Shown here: piece by piece, positions 57,684-64,000 of the stretch
Layout: each line of letters opens with the position of its first letter
Numbering within the stretch: position 1 is the stretch's first letter
Assembly: GCA_046349855.1 (NCBI GenBank)
Contig: JAXMBM010000008.1
Coordinates: 1 to 64,000, forward strand
Reading direction: 5' to 3'
From: CAIXSC01 sp046349855
GTDB lineage: Bacteria; Planctomycetota; Planctomycetia; Pirellulales; Pirellulaceae
DNA: 64,000 bases
Translations under genes and position numbers: made by a program
The notes under the pieces: generated by a model
Database searches by the model: none
The model's input: only the letters and a program-made list of their open reading frames with translations
Told to the model about the DNA's origin: nothing

Positions 57684-58865
57684 TCACTGGGGCCGGCAAT
57701 AGGAAAGTGCCAGCAGCGCGAAGCCGGTGGCCAGATTGGGATCCCCTTCCATCCATTTGCGGTCGCTGTTCACCCAGGAGCCGTTTTCCGTCTGGCGACG
57801 CGCCAGTTCCGCGATCAGGTCGGCGCGCCAGTCGTGGAGCTTTCCCGAGCTATCCTTGAACTGCCGCTCGCCCAGGGCGTCCAGCGTCTTGGCAAACGTC
57901 TGGTAGTAGTAATAGACACCGGCCTGGCCCATGCCCGGATTCTCCTGGACCGAATAGTTCCGCCCCATCCAGGTCAGGGCCGCCTGGACTCGTTTATCGT
58001 CCTTGTTCACCCCGGCATAGATCATGCTCTTGAGTCCGGCATAGGTCATCGCGCCATAGCTGCGGAGCGCCCCTTCCTCGGTCTTGCCCGCAGGGCTGCC
58101 ACCGCCGGCGGCCACGGTGTAGAAAAAGCCGCCATCCGGATTCTTCACCGCCGACGGGTTGACCGTGAGTTCCGTCTCCAGATTCTGGCAGCGCGAGACG
58201 AAGACCAGTGCCCGCTGAATGGCTTCGCTGTCGGCGGCGTTGCCCGTGGCCTTCAGAGCGTCGACCAGGAAGGCCGTGTTCGACAGATCCGGCCGGCTGT
58301 CTCCGCCGTAACCGGCTCCGCCAAAGTCGGCATCCGACTTCGCCTTGCCATCGGCTTCGTCAATCTGCTGCCCCTTCAGGTAAGCATCGGCCTTCCGCAA
58401 CAGCGCGTCGTACCGCCCTCCCTTGTTGGCTTCCTGGAAGCACATCACGGCGAGGCACGTTTCGTAATTGGGCAGACGACTCCCGGCCTTGGCAATCCCG
58501 CCGTCTTCACGCGCGAACGCCGCGAGGTAGGCAAGGCTCTTCGCCACCAGCGGGTCGTCCGGGCTGCGGCCGTGTCGCAGCAGGGCGGTCGTGATCAGCG
58601 CCGTCACGCCCGGACCCACGGGGGAACTGTACGAGCCGTCGGCCTGCTGCCCCTTGGTTCGCAGGTACGTGATGGCGCGCTCCACCATCTGCTCGTAGGT
58701 GCGAGCGTCCCCGGCGGGAGCCGCGGCTGCGGCGGCCTTCGCTCCGTCCGTGTCCTGAGCTGCCCCGGGGCGTGCCCCCATCACTCCGCCGCTCGCCAGA
58801 GCCAACGCCAGCAGGAACTTGACCGACCGCCGTCCGACTTGCCACCGCTTCAACGTACCCGACAT
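57684..58865 (-). CDS. Exported prenyltransferase/squalene-cyclase-repeat protein
   Basis: 393 residues from the ATG at 58863-58865; AGGAGAA lies upstream and a GTG directly before is a possible alternative. Signal peptide SVKFLLALALASGGVMGARP. The body is an alpha/alpha toroid like that of squalene cyclases: AITYLRTKGQQADGSYSSP, LVAKSLAYLAAFAREDGGI, LSNTAFLVDALKATG, DGGFFYTVAAGG, AMTYAGLKSMIYAGVNKDD and RRQTENGSWVNSDRKW. The DxDD acid of cyclases is not evident, so it is probably not a cyclase. Planctomycetes carry many such proteins of unknown role. Convergent with the GHKL gene. Confidence 0.88.
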   Translation of the reverse strand: MSGTLKRWQVGRRSVKFLLALALASGGVMGARPGAAQDTDGAKAAAAAAPAGDARTYEQMVERAITYLRTKGQQADGSYSSPVGPGVTALITTALLRHGRSPDDPLVAKSLAYLAAFAREDGGIAKAGSRLPNYETCLAVMCFQEANKGGRYDALLRKADAYLKGQQIDEADGKAKSDADFGGAGYGGDSRPDLSNTAFLVDALKATGNAADSEAIQRALVFVSRCQNLETELTVNPSAVKNPDGGFFYTVAAGGGSPAGKTEEGALRSYGAMTYAGLKSMIYAGVNKDDKRVQAALTWMGRNYSVQENPGMGQAGVYYYYQTFAKTLDALGERQFKDSSGKLHDWRADLIAELARRQTENGSWVNSDRKWMEGDPNLATGFALLALSYCRPQ

Positions 58866-59173
58866 CACTGTGTTCTCCTGAGATGGGTTCCCCGCCCTGC
58901 GCCGCAGATAGCGTGCCACAGTCAGCCATCGCAACAAAGTCGGCACGGTCGGGAGAAACGCCGACAGCGCTATCTCCGGGAATCACACGGAGATTCCTGT
59001 GTGGCAGCAGGTCGATCGGCTGCTCCAGGAGACACTCGGGCACCACGTCCCGACCGGCATCCGGCCCGGCGGGAGGTCGCGCAAACCGACAGCCGCGCCG
59101 AGTTTTTCGACGGCCCGGCCCGGCCGGGCCACGGCGAAATCAGGATGGGACGAGCAGGCGGGAGACGGCTTAC
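58866..59173. other. Intergenic region after cysteine synthase
   Basis: 308 bases. Two structures are present: a perfect 14-base palindrome, GGCCCGGCCGGGCC at 59117-59130, 44 bases past the cysteine synthase stop, which could help end that transcript; and a hairpin with ATCTCCG (58972-58978) pairing with CGGAGAT (58988-58994) around a 9-base loop, in the presumed leader of the squalene-cyclase-repeat gene. No gene and no clear promoter was recognised. Confidence 0.4.
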
Positions 59174-60157
59174 CTACGCGCGACTGGCTCGACCTTCCGC
59201 GTCGAACACCCCTTCGAAGAGGACCGAGCTGAGGTAACGTTCGCCCGAATCGGGGAGCACGACCACAATCGTCTTGCCGGCATTCTCGGGGCGTTTGGCC
59301 GCCCGAACCGCCACCGCCGCGGCCGCTCCGCAGGAGATTCCCGCCAGAATGCCCTCTTCGAGCGTCAAGCGACGGGCGTACTGGATCGCTTCCTCGTTCG
59401 TCACCTGTTCCACGTCGTCGACCAGCGAGAGGTCGAGGACTCCGGGGACGAAGCCCGCGCCGATCCCCTGGATCTTGTGCGGACCGGGCTTCAGGGGCTG
59501 GCCGGAGCGCTGCTGTGTGAGCACGGGGCTGGCGGCTGGTTCCACGGCAATCGAGCGAATTGCCTTGCCCTTCGTCTGCTTGAGGTACCGGGATACGCCA
59601 GTGATCGTGCCCCCCGTGCCGACTCCGGCCACGAATACATCGATCGCCCCCTCGGTGTCCTCCCAGATCTCCGGGCCGGTGGTCTGTTCGTGGATCGCCG
59701 GATTAGCCGGGTTCTTGAACTGCTGGAGCAACACGTACTTGGTGGGATCGGAGGCTGCGATTTCCTCGGCCTTCGCCACCGCGCCGCTCATCCCTCGCGG
59801 ACCCTCGGTGAGGACCAGCTTCGCGCCGTAGGCCACCAGCAGCTTGCGCCGTTCGATGCTCATCGTCTCCGGCATCGTCAGCGTTAGCGGAATGCCGCGT
59901 GCGGCGGCGACAAACGCCAGGGCAATGCCCGTGTTGCCGCTCGTCGGTTCCACGAGTTCCTTGCCGGGGCCCAGCAGTCCGCGCCGTTCCGCGTCCCAGA
60001 TCATGGCCGCCCCGATACGGCACTTGACGGAGTAGGCCGGATTGCGACCTTCGATCTTCGCCAGGACCGTCGCTGGTGCCCCGTCGGTGACTCGATTGAG
60101 CTTGACCAGGGGAGTACGGCCGATCGAGAGCGAGTTATCCTGGAACCAGCGGGGCAT
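59174..60157 (-). CDS. cysK: Cysteine synthase A (O-acetylserine sulfhydrylase)
   Basis: 327 residues from the ATG at 60155-60157, preceded at six bases by a perfect Shine-Dalgarno AGGAGGT (60164-60170 on the minus strand), one of the best in the window. Makes cysteine from O-acetylserine and sulfide. The PLP-binding Lys is Lys45 in NPAYSVKCRIGA; the substrate loop is VEPTSGNTGIALAF; the phosphate-binding loop is FVAGVGTGGTITGVSRY; the C-terminus has EEGILAGISCGAAAAVAVRA. The length fits. It is the standard enzyme of sulfate assimilation; no other cys genes are nearby. The leader holds a terminator-like hairpin, see separate entry. Confidence 0.95.
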   Translation of the reverse strand: MPRWFQDNSLSIGRTPLVKLNRVTDGAPATVLAKIEGRNPAYSVKCRIGAAMIWDAERRGLLGPGKELVEPTSGNTGIALAFVAAARGIPLTLTMPETMSIERRKLLVAYGAKLVLTEGPRGMSGAVAKAEEIAASDPTKYVLLQQFKNPANPAIHEQTTGPEIWEDTEGAIDVFVAGVGTGGTITGVSRYLKQTKGKAIRSIAVEPAASPVLTQQRSGQPLKPGPHKIQGIGAGFVPGVLDLSLVDDVEQVTNEEAIQYARRLTLEEGILAGISCGAAAAVAVRAAKRPENAGKTIVVVLPDSGERYLSSVLFEGVFDAEGRASRA

Positions 60158-60209
60158 GGCAAAACCTCCTGTCAAGATGGACGAGCGGAAACGTGGCGCC
60201 GCGACCAAC

Positions 60210-60245
60210 AAAAAGAGCCAGTGGTCGGAGAACGACGCACTGGCC
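60210..60245 (-). terminator. Intrinsic terminator-like hairpin in the cysK leader
   Basis: On the minus strand GGCCAGTG (60245-60238) pairs with CACTGGCT (60223-60216) over eight pairs, one of them G-U, with a 14-base loop, and TCTTTTT follows directly (60216-60210 region). This is the only hairpin with a proper T-run that I found in the window. It ends about 53 bases before the cysK start codon, and a plausible cysK promoter lies upstream of it, so it may be an attenuator; otherwise it ends the transcript of the ECF sigma gene 224 bases upstream. Confidence 0.65.
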
Positions 60246-60281
60246 TCCGGATATGCCGGTCAGCGGTGAATTCGGAGTGTC

Positions 60282-60311
60282 AATATAGCCCGTCCGCCGT
60301 GCGCCCTTCAA
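60282..60311 (-). promoter_or_regulatory. Candidate sigma-70 promoter for cysK
   Basis: Minus strand TTGAAG (60311-60306), an 18-base spacer and TATATT (60287-60282). Transcription would begin near 60275 and give a leader of about 118 bases containing the terminator-like hairpin. The rest of the 311-base gap up to the sigma gene shows nothing else. Confidence 0.5.
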
Positions 60312-60468
60312 GCTGGGAAAAGTCCTCGGCAAGGTGGGGCACGTGGGACCGGAGACCTGTGCCGCCTGGCTCCTGGCATGGGCGGGAGTGCCGTCAGCGG
60401 GAAACGTCGTCCGCGCCGCGCCTGACGTCCCTTCGTCCCCGGCGGGCGACGCCGTTGGCAGACCGCGC

Positions 60469-61083
60469 TCAGGTCACCTGGGCGTTGTCGGTCGAAGGCG
60501 AGTCCAATGTGGAGCGGAGGGCCGCAAGCGCCCGCAGCCAGAGCATGCGGATCGCCCCGGGGCTTCTTCCCAAACGCTCGGCAATCTGTTCGTGAGTAAG
60601 CTCTTCCAGATTCCGCAGGATGATAACCTCGCGGTAATCGGCGGGCAGTTGTTCGAGTACGGCGGCCAGGCGCAGTTGCTGTTCTCGCCGGATGGCCACG
60701 TCGCTGGGGCTGGGTCCGCGGTCCGCCAGCAACCCTTCCAGGCGAGCGGCCGATTGGGCCAACGTATGTTCCAGGGAAAGTTCGCGCCCGGCATCCCGCT
60801 TTTGCGTGGCCCCGTAATGACGCGCCAGGTGAGCCAGCTGGTGGGCCAGGATCTGCCTCAGCCAGGCGAGTCGCACGGGTTCCTGGTCGCCACGGAATTG
60901 ATCCCAGCAGCGCCAGGCTTCCAGCAACGTCTGCTGCACCGCATCCGACGCGGAAAACTTCCCCTGGAATCGCTGATCGATTTCCAGACGGGCCAGCAGT
61001 TTCAGCCAGGCCTCGTAGCGAAGCAGCCAGCGCGTACGCGCCTCCGGTGGCTCGGGAAGATCATCGCCGGGTGAGGTAGTCAT
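60469..61083 (-). CDS. ECF-type RNA polymerase sigma factor, planctomycete type
   Basis: 204 residues. Region 2: QRFQGKFSASDAVQQTLLEA, WRCWDQFRGDQEPVRLAWLR, QILAHQLAHLARHYGA; region 4: LPADYREVIILRNLEELTHE, QIAERLGRSPGAIRMLWLRA. The SASDAVQQTLLEA and LAWLRQILAHQL patterns match the sigma group common in planctomycetes and distinct from the sigma factor at 16 kb. No anti-sigma gene or FecR gene adjoins. The gene is between a RACo-like gene and cysK on the same strand but with gaps of 74 and 311 bases, so operon membership is unclear. Confidence 0.92.
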   Translation of the reverse strand: MTTSPGDDLPEPPEARTRWLLRYEAWLKLLARLEIDQRFQGKFSASDAVQQTLLEAWRCWDQFRGDQEPVRLAWLRQILAHQLAHLARHYGATQKRDAGRELSLEHTLAQSAARLEGLLADRGPSPSDVAIRREQQLRLAAVLEQLPADYREVIILRNLEELTHEQIAERLGRSPGAIRMLWLRALAALRSTLDSPSTDNAQVT

Positions 61084-61157
61084 GCTGCGGCACCCACAAG
61101 TGAGTCGACATGCCTCTCATTGTAGACCCGCATCTCGTCCGCGGCTCAGGGCGCGGC

Positions 61158-62882
61158 TCAGGGCAGGTAAAGTTCGTCGATGTAAGTCGTCTCGAAATCG
61201 GGTTCCAGGTTGAGTTCCACGAGCTGGATACGCGGAGCGAGCTGGCAGAGTTCGTCGAGAAAACTGCTGTCGATCAGCGCGGCATAGGCGCCGGCGAGCG
61301 ACGAGTTGCCGACCAGTTCGATCCGCGACCGCGGACAGTCGGGCAGGAGCCCGCTGTCGCAGAGGCTGTCCAGCTGCATATGGAACCCGAATCCGCCGGC
61401 GACAAACACCGCCCCCAGATCGGTCGACCGCAGACCCGCGCGGCGCAGCAGGCAGCGGATGCCGGCGGCGATCGCGGCCTTGGCTTGCAAGAGGGTGGCG
61501 ACGTCGGCCTCGCTGACGAACAGCGGGCGGCGCCCCGGACCCTCGGCAATCTGCAGTGCGCGCCCGTGGTAGGGGTCGTGCAGCAGATCGGGACGATCGG
61601 CAGCTGCCAGGATGCGGCCGGTCGGGCTGAGGAGCCCGGCGCGGCGCGCCCGAGCGACGAAGTCGAGGTATGCGGTGCCGCAGAGCCCCAACGGGCGACC
61701 CGCTCCCAAGGCCTCCCAGCGCGCCGGCTCAGCGGCCACGTCCCACCACAGATGGGTCACGGCCCCGTCGGCTGCTCGCATTCCACAGACCAGTCCCGCT
61801 CCCTCGAACGCCGGTCCCGCTGCCGTGGCGCAACCCCACAGTTGATCGCCGTGCGCCAGAACGATCTCACCATTCGTGCCCAGGTCGAGCAACAGGCACG
61901 GATCGGCGCGATAGGCCAGACCGGTGGCGAGTGCACCGGCCACAACATCCGCGCCGACATACGCCGAGGCACTTGGCAGCAAGTGCAAAGCCAGGTCCGG
62001 ACGAACCCCGGCCGCCTCCGCCAGACCAATGTCCCCCGCGCGCAGCCGGCGGTAGGTGGTGAACACGGGGGTAAACGGCACGGTCCCGAGCGGCGCGGGA
62101 TCGATGCCGGCGAGCAGATGCAGCATCGTCGTATTACCCGCGATCGTCAGCGCCACCAGCTGGTCAAGCGACTGACCTGCCGCCTTCGCGGCCGCCTGCA
62201 GCAGCGGGCCGAGGGTGTGCTCGACGAGTGCTCTCTGCAGCGGACCGACTTCGTTGGCATCCTGCAGGCAGAGATTGATGCGCGTGAGCACATTGTCTCC
62301 CAGGGCCGTCTGGGCGTTGAGCGCCGAGGCCTGTCCCACCACCTCGCCCGTCGCCAGATCGACCAGCACGATGACGACCGTCGTTGTGCCCACATCCACC
62401 GCGGCTCCCAGCGGACGTGCAACATCCGCCCCGTCGGCCGTCCAATGATCACCGGCAAACTGCCATCCTCGGCCCGATCGGCCGCGACGCCACAGCGGAT
62501 CGCTCGTGGTGGGAACGGCCAGTCGAAACGACGAGACGACCTGGGGAGTGTGCTGCAGCAGTGAACGTGGCGGCACGCCGACGGTGGCCGCCACTCCCGG
62601 CAAGGCACGGCAGCGGCAGCCACGCAGTGTCGGCGGCTGGTCGTTCCCGATCGCCGTCACTTCCCGCCCATCGCAATCCACGCGGCCGGCGAGCAACTCG
62701 ATCGAGCAGCCTTGGCACAGGCCGCGCTGGCCGCAGCGAGTGTTGAGCGGCCAGCCGGCGTGCCGCAGCGCGTCGGCCAGCGATCGTTCGGCGGCGGTGC
62801 GGTCCAGGCGGCGGGACTCCGCACCGCCACTGCCACTGCCGTCCCCGCGGCCGACGGCCAGGATCGGGTCGGCGTGGCTCAT
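61158..62882 (-). CDS. RACo-like reductive activator of corrinoid proteins (ASKHA/DUF4445)
   Basis: 574 residues. The N-terminus has a [2Fe-2S] ferredoxin pattern: NTRCGQRGLCQGCSIELL, with Cys50, Cys56, Cys59 (C-x5-C-x2-C) and a fourth Cys in RGCRCR (89 or 91). From about 155 comes an actin-like ATPase (ASKHA) domain: LGAAVDVGTTTVVIVLVDLA, VALTIAGNTTMLHLLAGID, LLLDLGTNGEIVLA, WGCATAAGPAFEGAG and AVFVAGGFGFHMQLD. This is the layout of proteins that re-reduce Co(II) corrinoids with ATP. It overlaps the DUF1638 gene by four bases, and a corrinoid protein is encoded divergently 0.9 kb away, the expected partner. Confidence 0.9.
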   Translation of the reverse strand: MSHADPILAVGRGDGSGSGGAESRRLDRTAAERSLADALRHAGWPLNTRCGQRGLCQGCSIELLAGRVDCDGREVTAIGNDQPPTLRGCRCRALPGVAATVGVPPRSLLQHTPQVVSSFRLAVPTTSDPLWRRGRSGRGWQFAGDHWTADGADVARPLGAAVDVGTTTVVIVLVDLATGEVVGQASALNAQTALGDNVLTRINLCLQDANEVGPLQRALVEHTLGPLLQAAAKAAGQSLDQLVALTIAGNTTMLHLLAGIDPAPLGTVPFTPVFTTYRRLRAGDIGLAEAAGVRPDLALHLLPSASAYVGADVVAGALATGLAYRADPCLLLDLGTNGEIVLAHGDQLWGCATAAGPAFEGAGLVCGMRAADGAVTHLWWDVAAEPARWEALGAGRPLGLCGTAYLDFVARARRAGLLSPTGRILAAADRPDLLHDPYHGRALQIAEGPGRRPLFVSEADVATLLQAKAAIAAGIRCLLRRAGLRSTDLGAVFVAGGFGFHMQLDSLCDSGLLPDCPRSRIELVGNSSLAGAYAALIDSSFLDELCQLAPRIQLVELNLEPDFETTYIDELYLP

Positions 62883-63649
62883 GGCTCAACCCGACCAGCC
62901 ATGACGGGAGGCGTAACGGAGTTGGGCGGTGTGATCTCCACGATCCGTGGGTCGTCGGTCAGGCGAAGCGCGTCCCCGGGCTGCAGCACCAGGAACCGTT
63001 CGTCATCCCAAGGACCGGTGAGGAGGTCGCGGAGCAGAGTGGGATCGCCCGTCTGCCGGTCGAACGCCCAGCCCAGCCAGTCGGCGCAGCGCTGCGTGTA
63101 GGCGACATCGTCGGTCGTCGACGCGAGTCCCCAATCGATGTAGGTGGCTCGATCGTACGCGTGGAGCCAGGACTGTTCCGTCTCCAGCAGAAACTCGGCA
63201 TTGTCGTCGCCGAACCTCTCCCGGTAGTCGGCCCGCAGCCGTTCGCAGCGCTCCTGTCCGGGCGGCAGATGGTGACGGATCCAGCCGGCCGAGTACCAGT
63301 AGGTTCCCGGGTGCCGTGCCACGTACTCGGTGTAGCGTTCGCGGGAACCGAGAAGCAGGGTAATGCAGTCATGAGCTCGGGGCAGGACGAGTTGGCAGCG
63401 CGAGGTACGGAGGTTGGCGGTGGCGCGACTGCAGAGCCCGTAGCCCAGCACGATGACGTCGGCTGTCGTGTGGGCTTCGATCCGTTCCACCGCCGCCTGC
63501 AGTTCGTGCGCCAGGCGGGCGGGATCCTGGTGGAGCCCTTGCGGGAGTGACTCCCGATGGACAATTCCCGGGATCGTCCGCAGGAATTCGGCACACTCGT
63601 CCTCCAGGACGCGGCACAGGAGCACGGCCAGGCGAGTTGGGGAAGGCAT
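62879..63649 (-). CDS. DUF1638 domain protein
   Basis: 256 residues from the ATG at 63647-63649 (MPSPTRLAVLLCRVLEDECA); GGGG lies before it. Typical DUF1638 sequences: DVIVLGYGLCSRATANL, QLVLPRAHDCITLLLGSRER and a Trp/His-rich part GTYWYSAGWIRHHLPPG. The last third includes WLGWAFDRQTGDPTLLRDLL and FLVLQPGDALRLTDD. Function is unknown; DUF1638 genes are frequently next to corrinoid methyltransferase genes in archaea and bacteria, as here. Cys in GYGLCS and His in RAHDC may bind a metal (inference). Coupled to the RACo-like gene by ATGA overlap. Confidence 0.9.
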   Translation of the reverse strand: MPSPTRLAVLLCRVLEDECAEFLRTIPGIVHRESLPQGLHQDPARLAHELQAAVERIEAHTTADVIVLGYGLCSRATANLRTSRCQLVLPRAHDCITLLLGSRERYTEYVARHPGTYWYSAGWIRHHLPPGQERCERLRADYRERFGDDNAEFLLETEQSWLHAYDRATYIDWGLASTTDDVAYTQRCADWLGWAFDRQTGDPTLLRDLLTGPWDDERFLVLQPGDALRLTDDPRIVEITPPNSVTPPVMAGRVEP

Positions 63650-63686
63650 GGGAGACCCCTGAATCCGGGCACAAAAACTGGATATC

Positions 63687-63692
63687 ATTATA
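63687..63692 (-). promoter_or_regulatory. -10 element of the DUF1638/RACo operon
   Basis: A perfect TATAAT on the minus strand, about 38 bases before the DUF1638 start codon, so the leader would be about 31 bases. The -35 position has no consensus. Between it and the divergent corrinoid gene is the palindrome CCACGTGG (63714-63721), a candidate operator shared by both directions. Confidence 0.5.
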
Positions 63693-63770
63693 CGTTAGTC
63701 GAACACTGCGGTTCCACGTGGTCTCGCCCCCGGGCACCGCGCAGCACTCGCCCTCCCGGAAGGTCCTGCC

Positions 63771-64000
63771 ATGATCGACCTCACCCAGCTCGCGGCCGCC
63801 ATCGAACGGGGCGACCGCGAATCGGCTCGCAACCTCACGCGCCAGGCGATCGACGAAGGACGTCCGCCTCAGGAAATCCTCGACGCCATGGTCGGCGCGA
63901 TGGATGTCGTCGGCCGGAAGTTCCAGGCACACGAAGTATTCGTGCCGGAGATGCTGATCGCGGCACGGGCCATGAAGGAATCGATCGCCCTGCTCGAACC
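63771..64000 (+). CDS. Corrinoid protein of a methyltransferase system, N-terminal part
   Basis: 76 codons from the ATG at 63771, then the window ends. The sequence is the helical cap domain (B12-binding 2) found before the cobalamin domain in MtaC/MtbC/MttC-type proteins: LAAAIERGDRESARNLTRQA, LDAMVGAMDVVGRKFQAHE and VFVPEMLIAARAMKESIALL. The cobalamin-binding Asp-x-His-x-x-Gly part must lie beyond. GGAAGG is found upstream. It is divergent from DUF1638 and the RACo-like activator, which probably keeps this protein active. Confidence 0.92.
   Translation, partial: MIDLTQLAAAIERGDRESARNLTRQAIDEGRPPQEILDAMVGAMDVVGRKFQAHEVFVPEMLIAARAMKESIALLE

Noticed and set aside
60157..60311. SAM or other known riboswitch before cysK
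   Set aside because: The leader before the terminator hairpin is only about 30 bases and lacks the conserved cores of known riboswitches.

Overview
This window is GC-rich bacterial DNA from a planctomycete (phylum Planctomycetota, probably Pirellulales-like; the rank below phylum is inference). The phylum call rests on family content seen in the translations: a DUF1552/DUF1592 pair behind a Tat-exported Gfo/Idh/MocA oxidoreductase, a BBP7 outer-membrane barrel, LEPR-XLL-type surface proteins, a DUF2760-Hsp70 pair, a Cys-rich HEAT protein, PDZ/LRR and giant VWA proteins, and ECF sigma factors with a FecR-type partner. No tRNA, rRNA or CRISPR array was seen.

Layout. 0-1.2 kb: DUF2760 and the start of an Hsp70 gene. 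1.5-4.6 kb: OmpR-type response regulator, histidine kinase and a small membrane protein. 4.8-10.9 kb: Gfo/Idh oxidoreductase, DUF1592 c-type-cytochrome-like protein and DUF1552 protein, one tight operon. 11.2-12.3 kb: a patatin-like phospholipase gene broken by one in-frame TGA. 12.3-16.7 kb: ECF sigma factor, FecR-like putative anti-sigma and an RTX-repeat surface protein; the sigma gene and the RTX gene are preceded by the same bipartite 28-base promoter-like motif. 16.8-21.4 kb: prolyl oligopeptidase, esterase and CrtI-like oxidoreductase operon. 21.6-28.6 kb: HEAT/parvulin lipoprotein and a 1703-residue caspase-fold/VWA membrane protein. 28.6-35.5 kb: sugar-phosphate isomerase, PDZ/LRR protein, YceI, a membrane protein and a hybrid histidine kinase, in a stretch where the + strand is strongly G-rich whichever strand is coding. 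35.9-36.9 kb: a frameshifted transposase relic. 37.2-42.3 kb: BBP7 porin-like protein and a DUF11-repeat surface protein, in C-rich + strand sequence. 42.5-47.8 kb: a second Gfo/Idh oxidoreductase, U32 protein and DUF4432 epimerase-like protein. 47.9-51.8 kb: alpha/beta hydrolase, DinB-like protein, SecD-P1-like lipoprotein and serine beta-lactamase-like protein. 51.9-57.5 kb: two ABC ATPase/permease pairs and a MutL/MORC-like GHKL ATPase. 57.7-60.2 kb: squalene-cyclase-repeat protein and cysteine synthase, the latter with a terminator-like hairpin in its leader. 60.5-64 kb: an ECF sigma factor, then a divergent corrinoid methyl-transfer module (DUF1638, RACo-like reductive activator, corrinoid protein running off the end).

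The most promising leads are the shared ECF promoter motif that links sigma, FecR and RTX genes into one candidate regulon, the pseudo-caspase/VWA protein with its parvulin neighbour, the GHKL ATPase beside the double ABC exporter, and the cysK leader. Functions are assigned by reading translated motifs; no database search was run.
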